Of a stretch of DNA of 64,000 bases, positions 50,255 through 60,547 are shown piece after piece. Source of the stretch: Thermasporomyces composti. GTDB taxonomy: Bacteria; Actinomycetota; Actinomycetes; Propionibacteriales; Actinopolymorphaceae. Within the stretch, counting starts at the first letter, position 1; every line of letters starts with the position of its first letter. The notes below the pieces were generated by a model. It saw nothing but the letters and a program-made list of their open reading frames with translations. It had not been told where the DNA came from and did no database searches. A program made the translations under genes and the position numbers. The DNA lies in the NCBI RefSeq assembly GCF_003386795.1, contig NZ_QTUC01000001.1, positions 1,612,001 through 1,676,000 of the forward strand, given 5' to 3'.

Positions 50255-50275
50255 CTACTCATCCCGCCTGAGTAG
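50255..50275. promoter_or_regulatory. Inverted repeat upstream of lon
   Basis: CTACTCA (50255-50261) and TGAGTAG (50269-50275) are separated by seven bases. The geometry (7-7-7) equals that of the HspR operator HAIR, but the half-sites are in the opposite order (HAIR is CTTGAGT-N7-ACTCAAG). It lies in the gap between lon (minus) and a small membrane-protein gene (plus), and could serve either. Confidence 0.45.
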
Positions 50276-50342
50276 GCGGACGGATCCCGGCGGGTACGTG
50301 GACGGATGTCCGGGGCGCCTAGGTCTGGACAGACTCAGGGCT

Positions 50343-50783
50343 ATGAGAGCGTTCGGGCCCAGAACGTCCGCTGGGTCCTCCGGCACCGTGTCCCCTTCGG
50401 GGTCTCCCACGAGGTCTCCATCGACGGCGCCCAGATCACCGGCAGCCGCCCACGGTCTGCTCTGGTGCACCGCGTTCGTGCTCGGTCCCTACCTGGCCGC
50501 GATCGCGACGCTGCTCGCCTCCTCGTGGAGACGTGACCCCGCGGGCGCCCCGTGCGAGGGCGTCGGTTTCGGATGCGCGCCCAGCCCGCGGGACGGGGCG
50601 CTCCTGGTGACGTTCATGTCCGCGCCGTTCGCGGTCCTCGCCACCGGGGTGGGGTGGCTCGTCGTCCTGGCGCTCCAGCGAGGCCCAGCGCGACACTGGG
50701 CCGGCACCGCGCAAGGTGCGCTCGCCGCCACCGTCGTCTTTCTCCTCGCCGGGTCGCTCGTCGCCGTCCACCTGCTCCGGTGA
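50343..50783 (+). CDS. Small membrane protein, unknown function
   Basis: This frame of about 146 residues contains three hydrophobic segments (GLLWCTAFVLGPYLAAIATL, LLVTFMSAPFAVLATGVGWL, ALAATVVFLLAGSLVAVHLL) after a Ser/Thr/Pro-rich N-terminus. Two cysteines flank a short loop (CEGVGFGCAP) between helices 1 and 2, a possible disulphide on the outer side. I do not recognise the family. ATG at 50343 or GTG at 50388 may be the start; the first 40 residues are not protein-like, favouring the later one. Another small membrane protein follows 88 bases downstream. Confidence 0.6.
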   Translation: MRAFGPRTSAGSSGTVSPSGSPTRSPSTAPRSPAAAHGLLWCTAFVLGPYLAAIATLLASSWRRDPAGAPCEGVGFGCAPSPRDGALLVTFMSAPFAVLATGVGWLVVLALQRGPARHWAGTAQGALAATVVFLLAGSLVAVHLLR

Positions 50784-50871
50784 ACCCGCTCGGGACCGAG
50801 CGAATAGGTTCGGGGTGGACGCGCCCCGTCGGGGCGGGATTACGATCGAGCCCGAACCCGGAGGGAGTTTC

Positions 50872-51264
50872 ATGTCCGGCCCGACCAGTTCCTCCTACCA
50901 GCAGCCCACGCTCAGCCCACTGCCCCCGCCACCACCGCGCAGCCGCAAGGGCTACCTCTGGACGCTCTGGCTCGTCACCGCGATCTGGGTGGGTGTGCTG
51001 GCCCTCGTGGGCTTCGGTTTCTTCACCCTCCCGGGCGTCGACCCGGTGCGGGCTGGCGGGTGGTACTTCGCGATCTCGCTCATGCTCATCACGCCAGCCG
51101 CCGTCGTGGTGCTGGTGCTGAGCTGTGGCGTCGTCGCGATCCTGCGTCGGCTCGGCGCGCGCACCTGGCCCGGCGTGCTCCAGGCGGCGCCCTCCGTCGC
51201 GCTCGTCCTCACCCTGCTCTACGTGCTCGCCCGGTGGCTCTTCACCGGCCAAACCGAGGAGTGA
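50872..51264 (+). CDS. Small membrane protein with proline-rich N-terminus
   Basis: This 130-residue protein begins with a Ser/Pro-rich tail (SSYQQPTLSPLPPPPPRSRK) and has three hydrophobic helices: LWTLWLVTAIWVGVLALVGF, WYFAISLMLITPAAVVVLVL and VALVLTLLYVLARWLFTG. ATG at 50872 follows GGAGGGAGTTTC, a good ribosome binding site. The family and function are unknown to me. It ends 49 bases from the stop of purL on the opposite strand. Confidence 0.75.
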   Translation: MSGPTSSSYQQPTLSPLPPPPPRSRKGYLWTLWLVTAIWVGVLALVGFGFFTLPGVDPVRAGGWYFAISLMLITPAAVVVLVLSCGVVAILRRLGARTWPGVLQAAPSVALVLTLLYVLARWLFTGQTEE

Positions 51265-51313
51265 CCACGCCCGAGCGCTCCGACGGGGCCCGTCGACCAA
51301 GGCCAAGAGCCGC

Positions 51314-53596
<2,283 letters not shown>

Positions 53597-53791
53597 CGAG
53601 ACGGCTCCTGTCCGGACGCGGCACACGGGTGTCGAGGATGCGACACCGCAACGGTACCGACCGCCGAGGTCGCCCCTCGTCGTCAGGCCTCGTTTCGACG
53701 CGGGCGAAGGCCCCGACATCGTGATCGAGGGGTGGTGACCAACCGGTACGTTGAACACCGGGCGAACCACGAAAGACGAGGCAGGTGAGGC

Positions 53792-54697
53792 GTGAGGCGA
53801 ACGATCAGCCGCAACGCGTCACGCAGGAGCACGCTGACGTGGCGAGAGACGCGCACCGCCTACCTGCTGCTCGCACCGAGCCTCGTCGGTGTCGGGGTGT
53901 TCCTCGTCCTTCCGGTGTTCGTCGTCCTCGCCTTGAGCCTGCGGCAGTGGGACTTGATCACCCCGTCCCGGTTCGTGGGCCTCGACAACTTCAGCTCGAT
54001 CCTCACCGACCCCGCGGTCGGCAACTCGGTCCTCGTCACGGCGACCTTCGTCCTGCTCGTCATCCCCACCCAGACGGCGCTCGGGCTGCTCATGGCCCTG
54101 CTGCTCGACCGCGGACTGCCTGGGTCGAGCGTCTTCCAGGTCATCTACGTCATCCCGTGGATCTGCGCGCCACTGGCGCTCGGAGTGGTCTGGCGGTGGA
54201 TGTTCGATCCCTCCGAGGGCGCCCTCAACGCCTTGATCGGACACCGCATCGAGTGGCTCACGAGCACGACGTTGGCCCTGCCCTCCGTCGCCGCGGTGGC
54301 CGTGTGGTCACAGGTCGGCTACGTGGCGTTGTTCTTCCTCGCCGGGCTGCGGTCGATCCCCCAGCAGCTGTACGAGGCCGCCCGGATCGACGGCGCGAGC
54401 GACCGCCAGGTGTTCTGGCGCATCACGCTCCCCCTGCTGCGGCCGACGACGTCCTTCGTCCTCATCACGGGGGTGATCTCGAGCTTCCAGGTCTTCGACA
54501 CGGTGTACGCGATGACGCAGGGCGGTCCGGCCGGACGCACCGATGTGATCGCCGCCCGCATCTACCACGAGGCGTTCGAGGCGTTCCGGCTCGGCCGAGC
54601 GGCCGCGCTCGCCGTCGTGCTGTTCGCGCTGCTGGTGGCCGTCACGCTCCTGCAGCAGATCTACTTCCGGCGCCGGATCACCTACGACCTGTCGTGA
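53792..54697 (+). CDS. Sugar ABC transporter permease, MalF type
   Basis: This 301-residue inner-membrane protein has six helices, beginning [20 protein letters not shown]. The cytoplasmic EAA loop that contacts the ATPase is [20 protein letters not shown], and the family end [20 protein letters not shown] is present. It is the first gene of a three-gene importer operon; the second permease starts eight bases after its stop. GTG at 53792 follows AGGTGAGGC. Members of this group (CUT1) import di- and oligosaccharides or glycerol phosphates. No ATPase gene lies in the operon. Confidence 0.93.
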   Translation: MRRTISRNASRRSTLTWRETRTAYLLLAPSLVGVGVFLVLPVFVVLALSLRQWDLITPSRFVGLDNFSSILTDPAVGNSVLVTATFVLLVIPTQTALGLLMALLLDRGLPGSSVFQVIYVIPWICAPLALGVVWRWMFDPSEGALNALIGHRIEWLTSTTLALPSVAAVAVWSQVGYVALFFLAGLRSIPQQLYEAARIDGASDRQVFWRITLPLLRPTTSFVLITGVISSFQVFDTVYAMTQGGPAGRTDVIAARIYHEAFEAFRLGRAAALAVVLFALLVAVTLLQQIYFRRRITYDLS

Positions 54698-54704
54698 GGT
54701 GCCG

Positions 54705-55688
54705 ATGACCACGTCCACCGACAAGGGGTCCACCGACAAGGGGTCCACCGGGAAGCGGTCCACCGGCGAGCGGTCCACCGGCGAGCGGTCCACCCGGGAG
54801 AGGGTGGGCAGCGCGCGCACGACGGCGACTCCGACCCGACGGGAGTCGCGGGAACGGCGGAGCCCACGACGCTACGCCGCTGACCTCGCGACGTACGCGG
54901 TCCTGGTCGCGGGCGCGCTGCTCACCCTCGGACCGTACGCGCTGAGTCTGGCGACATCACTCAAGACGCCCGTCCAGTTCGCCAGGGAAGGCGCGCTGGC
55001 GCCACCGTGGCCGGTGACCTTCGACAACTACGTGGCGTTGTTCAGCGGCCGGTACTCCTTCATCCCGCCGCTCGCCATCACCGCGCAGGTGGTCATCGTC
55101 GTGCTCGTCGGGCAGATCACCTGCTCGGTGCTCGCCGCCTACGCCTTCGCCCGTCTCCGCTTCCCCGGACGTGACCTGCTCTTCTGGGCCTACCTCGCGA
55201 CGTTGATGGTGCCGCAGGTCGTCACGCTGGTGCCGCTCTACACGATGATGACGACGGTCGGCCTCCGGGACACGTTCTGGGGCATCGTGCTGCCGTACCT
55301 GTTCGGCTCGCCGTACGCCATCTACCTGCTGCGCGAGTACTTCCGAGGCATCCCCGCCGACATCCTCAACGCTGCCACTATCGATGGAGCGGGGACCCTC
55401 CGGACTCTCTGGTACATCGTCGTCCCGATGAGCCGGCCCATCCTCGCCACGCTCTCGATCATCACAGTGGTCACGCACTGGAACAACTTCCTGTGGCCGC
55501 TCATCATCACCAGCAGCGAGAAGTGGCGGGTGCTCACCGTGGCCACCGCCAACCTCCAGAGTCAGTACTCCAGCAACTGGACGCTCGTGACCGCCGCGAC
55601 CACGGTGGCGATGGCGCCACTGGTCGTCGTCTTCCTGATCTTCCAACGCCACGTCGTGCGCTCCATCTCGCTCACTGGCCTGCGATAG
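54705..55688 (+). CDS. Sugar ABC transporter permease, MalG type
   Basis: This 327-residue permease has an unusual 60-residue hydrophilic N-terminus made of five-residue repeats (STDKG, STDKG, STGKR, STGER, STGER, STRER), then six helices starting YAVLVAGALLTLGPYALSLA. The EAA loop is LNAATIDGAGTLRTLWYIVV, and FSGRYSFIPPLAITAQVVIV precedes the core helices. The end, RHVVRSISLTGLR, is typical of MalG-like CUT1 permeases. ATG at 54705 is preceded by GAGGTGCCG. It pairs with the upstream MalF-like protein; the binding-protein gene follows after 38 bases. Confidence 0.93.
   Translation: MTTSTDKGSTDKGSTGKRSTGERSTGERSTRERVGSARTTATPTRRESRERRSPRRYAADLATYAVLVAGALLTLGPYALSLATSLKTPVQFAREGALAPPWPVTFDNYVALFSGRYSFIPPLAITAQVVIVVLVGQITCSVLAAYAFARLRFPGRDLLFWAYLATLMVPQVVTLVPLYTMMTTVGLRDTFWGIVLPYLFGSPYAIYLLREYFRGIPADILNAATIDGAGTLRTLWYIVVPMSRPILATLSIITVVTHWNNFLWPLIITSSEKWRVLTVATANLQSQYSSNWTLVTAATTVAMAPLVVVFLIFQRHVVRSISLTGLR
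54714..54796. repeat. 15-bp in-frame coding repeat, about 5.5 copies
   Basis: Units of the form TCCACCGRCRAGSGG repeat head to tail in the 5' end of the MalG-type gene and encode the pentapeptide series S-T-(D/G)-(K/E)-(G/R). Because the unit is a multiple of three, copy changes would lengthen or shorten the tail without breaking the gene. Confidence 0.85.
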
Positions 55689-55726
55689 TGAGCACCGGAA
55701 ACGACGAAGAAGAAGGGGACACCACC

Positions 55727-57043
55727 GTGGGTCATGCCCGACGTCTACTCGCCACCACCGCCGTCGTGGCCCTGGCGGCCACCGCCTGCGCGGTAGGCGA
55801 CTCCAGTGACGACAGCGCCGACTCCGGCAGGACCGTCGTCACCTTCCGGCTCTGGGACGAGCAGGTGGCGAAGGCGTACGAGAAGTCCTTCGCAGCGTTC
55901 GAGAAGGAACACCCCGACATCGACGTCCAGATCCAGCTGGTTCCGTGGGCCGACTACTGGACCAAGCTCCCCGCGGACATCTCCAGCGGGACGGTGGCCG
56001 ACATCTTCTGGACCAACACCTCCAACTTCGGCATCTACGCCGACAGCGGTGCCCTGATCGATGTCGGCGCCGAGCTCGGCGACCAACAGAAGGACTGGAA
56101 ACAGTCGGTCGTGGAGCTCTACACCCGCAACGGCAAGCTGTGGGGCGTCCCGCAGCTGTGGGACTCGATCGCGCTCTTCTACAACAAGAAGCTGCTGGAG
56201 GAGGCTGACATCGATCCCACCACGCTGCACTGGGACCCGGACCCGGCCAAGGACACGTTCCTTCCGGCCGCGAAGAAGCTCACCATGGACGCCGCCGGCA
56301 AGCGAGCCGACGAGCCGGGGTTCGACCCCACCAAGATCCAGCAGTACGGCTTCAACGCCGCCCTGGACCCGCAAGGCATCTACTGGAACTTCGTCGGCTC
56401 CAACGGCGGCATCTGGCAGGACGGCGACGCCTTCGACCTCGACCGCCCCGAGACGGTGGCGGCCATCGAGTACGTCGTCGACCTCATCAACGAGCACCAC
56501 GTGGCGCCGCCGGCGGCCGACACGGTCAACAACGGTGACCGGACCCGCGACCTGTTCGTGCAGGGACGGATGGCACTGTTTCAGTCGGGCCCGTACCACC
56601 TGAAGACCATCCAGGAGCAGGCCGACTTCGAGTGGGGCGTGGCGCCCATGCTCGAGGGCCCGAAGGGTCGGATCGGTGTCGTCCACGGCGTCGCGGCGGT
56701 CGCGTCGTCGGCGACCAAGCACCGTGAGGAGACACTCGAGGTGCTGCGGTGGCTCGGCTCGGCCGAGGGCCAGCGGCCGATCGCGGAAGGCGGCTACGCG
56801 TTCCCCGGCGTGACGTCGGTGGAGCAGGCGTACGTCGACTACTGGACCAAGCAGGGCGTGGATCTGGAGGCGTTCCTGCAGTCCGCGTCCGGTGAGACGT
56901 TCCCGGCGCCGGTGGGACCGCGGGTCAACGCGGGTGCGACCGCGATGGACCCGATCCTGAAGGAGATCTTCCTCGGTCGCCGTCCGGTCGCGGAGGGACT
57001 CGCCGAGGCCGAGCGGGTCGGCAACGCCGCGCTGGAGCAGTAG
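55727..57043 (+). CDS. Sugar ABC transporter substrate-binding lipoprotein
   Basis: This 438-residue protein is the receptor of the importer. The lipoprotein signal RRLLATTAVVALAATACAVG has its lipobox cysteine at AATAC. The mature part is a type 1 solute-binding protein: VTFRLWDEQVAKAYEKSFAA, HPDIDVQIQLVPWADYWTKL, the hinge-side GVPQLWDSIALFYNKKLLEE and the C-terminal FPGVTSVEQAYVDYW. GTG at 55727 lies six bases after AAGGGGAC. It is the last gene of the importer. The sugar is unknown; the order permease-permease-binding protein is less usual than binding protein first. Confidence 0.93.
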   Translation: MGHARRLLATTAVVALAATACAVGDSSDDSADSGRTVVTFRLWDEQVAKAYEKSFAAFEKEHPDIDVQIQLVPWADYWTKLPADISSGTVADIFWTNTSNFGIYADSGALIDVGAELGDQQKDWKQSVVELYTRNGKLWGVPQLWDSIALFYNKKLLEEADIDPTTLHWDPDPAKDTFLPAAKKLTMDAAGKRADEPGFDPTKIQQYGFNAALDPQGIYWNFVGSNGGIWQDGDAFDLDRPETVAAIEYVVDLINEHHVAPPAADTVNNGDRTRDLFVQGRMALFQSGPYHLKTIQEQADFEWGVAPMLEGPKGRIGVVHGVAAVASSATKHREETLEVLRWLGSAEGQRPIAEGGYAFPGVTSVEQAYVDYWTKQGVDLEAFLQSASGETFPAPVGPRVNAGATAMDPILKEIFLGRRPVAEGLAEAERVGNAALEQ

Positions 57044-57083
57044 CGCCGACGGAGGACGGCACGCGTGGGCGAGCGGGCGGGCG

Positions 57084-57761
57084 TCAGGCGGTCTGGTGCA
57101 CCAGCCGCCGCAGGACGGAGGTGAAGAACCCGAGCCCGTCGGTCGTCGGGCCGCACAGGAGGTCCACCGCGTGCTCCGGGTGGGGCATCAGGCCGACCAC
57201 GTTGCCGGCCTCGTTGCAGATCCCGGCGATGTCGCGGTAGGAGCCGTTCGGGTTCTCGCCGACGTAGCGGACGACGACCCGCCCCTCGCCCTCCAGCCGG
57301 TCGAGCGTCGCGTCATCCGCGACGTAGCGACCCTCGCCGTTCTTGATCGGGATGACGATCTCCTGCCCGGTGGTGTAGGTCGAGGTCCAAGCGGTGGCGG
57401 TGTTCTCGACACGGAGACGCTGGTCGCGGCAGATGAACTTGCGGCGGTCGTTGCGCACCAGTGCGCCAGGCAGCAGGTGCGACTCGCACAGCACCTGGAA
57501 GCCGTTGCAGATCCCGAGGACCGGCAGCCCGCCCTTGGCCGCGTCGATGACGCTCTCCATGATCGGGGCGAACCGGGCGATCGCACCGCACCGCAGGTAG
57601 TCCCCGTAGGAGAAGCCTCCGGGCAGGACCACCGCATCGACGCCACGCAGGTCGGTGTCGGCGTGCCACAACGCCACGGCCTCCCCTCCGGCCACCCGGA
57701 CCGCCCGTGCGGCGTCCTGGTCGTCGAGGGAGCCGGGGAACGTCACTACTCCGATACGCAT
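57084..57761 (-). CDS. purQ: Phosphoribosylformylglycinamidine synthase subunit PurQ
   Basis: This 225-residue class I glutamine amidotransferase supplies ammonia to PurL. The nucleophile is Cys in [16 protein letters not shown], and the His-Glu pair is in [13 protein letters not shown]. Other conserved parts are [20 protein letters not shown] and [18 protein letters not shown] at 57761. It starts 16 bases after purS, in the order purC-purS-purQ, and forms the FGAM synthase complex with both partners. The three-gene sugar importer separates it from purL. Confidence 0.97.
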   Translation of the reverse strand: MRIGVVTFPGSLDDQDAARAVRVAGGEAVALWHADTDLRGVDAVVLPGGFSYGDYLRCGAIARFAPIMESVIDAAKGGLPVLGICNGFQVLCESHLLPGALVRNDRRKFICRDQRLRVENTATAWTSTYTTGQEIVIPIKNGEGRYVADDATLDRLEGEGRVVVRYVGENPNGSYRDIAGICNEAGNVVGLMPHPEHAVDLLCGPTTDGLGFFTSVLRRLVHQTA

Positions 57762-57777
57762 CCGCTCATCCGGTCGG

Positions 57778-58038
57778 TCAGGTGTGGGACTCCGGCGTCT
57801 CCACGCGCACGCGGAAGTCCTCGATCACGGTGTTGGCCAGCAGCTTCTCGGCGGCTCGGCGAATCTCGGCGAGGCGCTCCTCGGTGACCTCACCCTCGAC
57901 ATAGAGCTCGAACCGCTTGCCCTGCCGGACGTCGGAGATGCCGTCGAAACCGAGCCGACCAAGGGCGCCGGCGACCGCCTGGCCCTGGGGGTCGAGGATC
58001 TCTCGTTTCGGCATGACGTCGACGACGACCACCGCCAC
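57778..58038 (-). CDS. purS: Phosphoribosylformylglycinamidine synthase subunit PurS
   Basis: This 86-residue protein bridges PurQ and PurL in the FGAM synthase complex. It reads [41 protein letters not shown] and [20 protein letters not shown], the full family consensus. Start GTG at 58038 ([13 protein letters not shown]) has GGAGGA about ten bases upstream; GTG at 58032 is also possible. It lies between purC (54 bases upstream) and purQ (16 bases downstream). Confidence 0.95.
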   Translation of the reverse strand: MAVVVVDVMPKREILDPQGQAVAGALGRLGFDGISDVRQGKRFELYVEGEVTEERLAEIRRAAEKLLANTVIEDFRVRVETPESHT

Positions 58039-58092
58039 GGTCGCACACTCCTCCCACGAAGCTGCGTCAACACTAGCGAGCACGGGTCAGGC

Positions 58093-58947
58093 TCAACGCC
58101 AGCGGTCACCGGTGAGCCGCTCGTACACCTCGATGTACCGCTGCCGGGTGGCCTCGACCACCTCGTCCGGCAGCTCCGGGCCTGGCGGGCGGCGGTCCCA
58201 TCCGGTCGAGGCCACCCAGTCCCGGACGTACTGCTTGTCGAACGCGTACTGGGGCCGTCCCGGCTGCCAGGCGTCGGCCGGCCAGAACCGGGACGAGTCG
58301 GGCGTGAGGACCTCGTCGGCGAGCATGAGCGTGCCGTCGGCGGTCCGCCCCAGCTCGACCTTGGTGTCCGCGATGAGAATGCCTCGCTCGGCGGCGATCT
58401 CGGAGCCGCGCCGGTAGATCTCCAGCGTGATGCGGCGGAGCTCCTCCGCCGTCTCCTCACCCACCGTGGCGGCGACCTCCGCGAACGTCATCGGCGCGTC
58501 GTGCTCGCCCGTCGTCGCTTTGCTCGTGGGGGTGAAGACCGGTTCGGGCAACCGCGAGCCCTCGACGAGGCCCGGGGGCAGCGCGACGTCCCGGATGCGG
58601 CCGGTTCGGGTGTACTCCGCCAGCCCGGAGCCGGTGAGGTAACCCCGCGCGATGCACTCGACGGGCAGCATGGACAGCCGCCGGCAGCGGATCGCCCGGC
58701 CACGGAACGGCTCCGGGACGTCGGTGCTGGAGATCACGTGGTTGGGCACGAGATCCGCCAGCCGCTCGAACCACCACAGCGACAGCGCGGTCAGGATGCG
58801 GCCCTTGTCGGGGATCGGCGTCGGCAGGACCACGTCGTAGACCGAGATCCGGTCGGACGCGACCAGGATCAGGTCGTCTCCGTCTTCGAAGATGTCGCGG
58901 ACCTTGCCGGAGTAGACGTGGGGTAGTCCGAACGACGGCTCGCTCAT
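58093..58947 (-). CDS. purC: Phosphoribosylaminoimidazole-succinocarboxamide synthase
   Basis: This 284-residue enzyme joins aspartate to CAIR with ATP, giving SAICAR. Family marks are HVYSGKVRDIFEDGDDLILV, ASDRISVYDVVLPTPIPDKG, PVECIARGYLTGSGLAEYTR, GRTADGTLMLADEVLTPDSS and SRFWPADAWQPGRPQYAFDK. The long eukaryote/yeast-like form is usual in actinobacteria. ATG at 58947. It follows the phosphoesterase gene and leads into purS and purQ; PurB, coded 3.8 kb upstream, acts on its product. Confidence 0.97.
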   Translation of the reverse strand: MSEPSFGLPHVYSGKVRDIFEDGDDLILVASDRISVYDVVLPTPIPDKGRILTALSLWWFERLADLVPNHVISSTDVPEPFRGRAIRCRRLSMLPVECIARGYLTGSGLAEYTRTGRIRDVALPPGLVEGSRLPEPVFTPTSKATTGEHDAPMTFAEVAATVGEETAEELRRITLEIYRRGSEIAAERGILIADTKVELGRTADGTLMLADEVLTPDSSRFWPADAWQPGRPQYAFDKQYVRDWVASTGWDRRPPGPELPDEVVEATRQRYIEVYERLTGDRWR

Positions 58948-58996
58948 GCCTCGATCCTCGCAGAGCGCCTCGTGGGCGTCGGAAGCGCGGGGCTGG

Positions 58997-59761
58997 TCAG
59001 GTCCGCCCGTCCCGGGGGCCGAACACCTCGAGCGCCTCGGCGTCGGTGGCCCGGGCTCGGACGAAGTAGTCGGCCCAGTCCGCCGCCTCCGGGTACGTCG
59101 ACTCCGCGGCGATCCGGGCGCACGCGGCGTCGACGTCGAACGTGGTGCGCCGCAGCGTCACCCCGGCGCCCAGCAGTGCCCAGTGGACGCCGGGCCGGCC
59201 GTAGGGCATGCCGACGCTGCCCGGGTTGACCACGAGCCGCCCGTGAGCCAGCCGGACGAACGGCATGTGCGTGTGGCCGCACACGACCGTGCCGATCCCG
59301 GGATCCAGGTCGGCGTAGACCTCCGCCCACCGGTCCAGGCGGGAGTCGACGAGGACGACCTCCTCGTCGTTCCGGGGTGTCGCGTGGCAGAACAGCACCG
59401 ACCCGAGGTCTCCGACCTCCACCGTCACCGACGTGGGGAGGCCATCGAGGAACGCCACCTGCTCGGGCCGCAGCTGCTGGGCGGCCCAACCCGCGATCGG
59501 GTCCGGCGTCGGGAGGTGACCGGTCCGCAGGAACTCCACCATCTCCCGATCGGCGTTGCCCCGCACCCAGATCACCCGGTCGCCGAGCTCGGCCAGCCGG
59601 TCGAGCACCTCGACCGGCTGTGGCCCGGCGGCGATGTCACCGGTGACCACGATCCGATCAGCGCCGCGGACGTCGGGCTCGGCGAGCACGGCCTCCAACG
59701 CCGGGAGGACGCCGTGGATGTCGGAGAGGACAGCGACACGCGCGTACGGCATGGTCGCCAT
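58997..59761 (-). CDS. Calcineurin-like metallophosphoesterase (YfcE/MJ0936-type)
   Basis: This 254-residue protein has the five metal-binding motifs of small phosphodiesterases: VAVLSDIHGVLPALEAVL, VVTGDIAAGP, IWVRGNADRE (GNxD), LFCHATPRND and VVCGHTHMPFVRL, followed by NPGSVGMPYGRPGVHW. Such enzymes cleave phosphodiesters such as cyclic nucleotides; in vivo targets are mostly unknown. The C-terminal 40 residues (WADYFVRARATDAEALEVFG) extend beyond the core. ATG at 59761 or 59752. It lies 49 bases upstream of purC, on the same strand, so may share the purine transcript. Confidence 0.9.
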   Translation of the reverse strand: MATMPYARVAVLSDIHGVLPALEAVLAEPDVRGADRIVVTGDIAAGPQPVEVLDRLAELGDRVIWVRGNADREMVEFLRTGHLPTPDPIAGWAAQQLRPEQVAFLDGLPTSVTVEVGDLGSVLFCHATPRNDEEVVLVDSRLDRWAEVYADLDPGIGTVVCGHTHMPFVRLAHGRLVVNPGSVGMPYGRPGVHWALLGAGVTLRRTTFDVDAACARIAAESTYPEAADWADYFVRARATDAEALEVFGPRDGRT

Positions 59762-59875
59762 CCTGTCGACATCGACCTCTCCGCGGTGGCGAGTTCGCTC
59801 CCAGCGCACCGTGACGTGCCTCGCCGCAGCGGGGGACGCGCTTGACTCCTCCCTCGGCACCGCCAGGATCGGGTC

Positions 59876-60502
59876 ATGGTGGGACGCACGACGATCAAGG
59901 CGGTCGTTTTCGACATCGGCGGTGTGCTGGAGCGCGTCGACACGCCGGACGCGCTCGTGTCCCGATGGAAAGCCCGTCTCGGCATGACCGACGAGGAGTT
60001 CGAAGCCGCCGCCGACCAGGTCGACCGCAAGGCTTCCGCTGCGCTGAGTCTCCCGGTGCCGGAACGTGCCTATCGCCAGTACTGTGTCGACGCCCTGGGG
60101 CTGTCCGAGAGGCAGGCCGACGAGTTCATGCGCGACCTCTGGGACTGGTACTGCGGGGAGCTGGACCAGGAGCTCATGTCCTTCGCCGTCAGCCTGCGCC
60201 CGCGGTACGCGACGGCCATCCTGAGCAACTCGGGTCCCGGCGCGCGCGAGCAGGAGGAGGCACGGTACGGGTTCTCGGCGCTCTTCGACCCCATCGTGTA
60301 CTCGCACGAGGTCGGCTTGGAGAAGCCAGATCCCAGGGTCTACAGGTTGACCTGCGACCTGCTCGGCGTCGAGCCGCACGAGGTGGTGTTCCTGGACGAC
60401 ACCCCGATCTCTGTCGAGGGCGCGAACGAGGTCGGGATGATCGGAGTCCTGCACACGAGCACATCGGAGTCGATCCGGGCCATCACCGCGCTGCTCGGCT
60501 GA
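59876..60502 (+). CDS. HAD family hydrolase
   Basis: This 208-residue phosphatase-like protein has the HAD motifs in order: IKAVVFDIGGVLERVD with the nucleophile Asp13 (the usual second Asp is Gly or Leu-shifted as in DIGGVL types), ILSNSGPGAREQE, HEVGLEKPDPRVY (Lys) and VVFLDDTPISVEGANEVG (acidic pair). A helical cap lies between residues 20 and 105. The DxGGV(L/V) class includes epoxide hydrolase-like and alpha-D-glucose-1-phosphatase-like proteins. ATG at 59876. It is divergent from the phosphoesterase gene and convergent with the sulfatase gene. Confidence 0.88.
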   Translation: MVGRTTIKAVVFDIGGVLERVDTPDALVSRWKARLGMTDEEFEAAADQVDRKASAALSLPVPERAYRQYCVDALGLSERQADEFMRDLWDWYCGELDQELMSFAVSLRPRYATAILSNSGPGAREQEEARYGFSALFDPIVYSHEVGLEKPDPRVYRLTCDLLGVEPHEVVFLDDTPISVEGANEVGMIGVLHTSTSESIRAITALLG

Positions 60503-60547
60503 GCCGCGCGCCGACTCAGCCGCACGTCGACCCGGCCTCGCGTCGAC

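Noticed and set aside
50255-50275. HspR-binding HAIR element upstream of lon
   Set aside because: Spacing fits but the half-sites are inverted relative to the HAIR consensus, so it is listed only as an unassigned inverted repeat.
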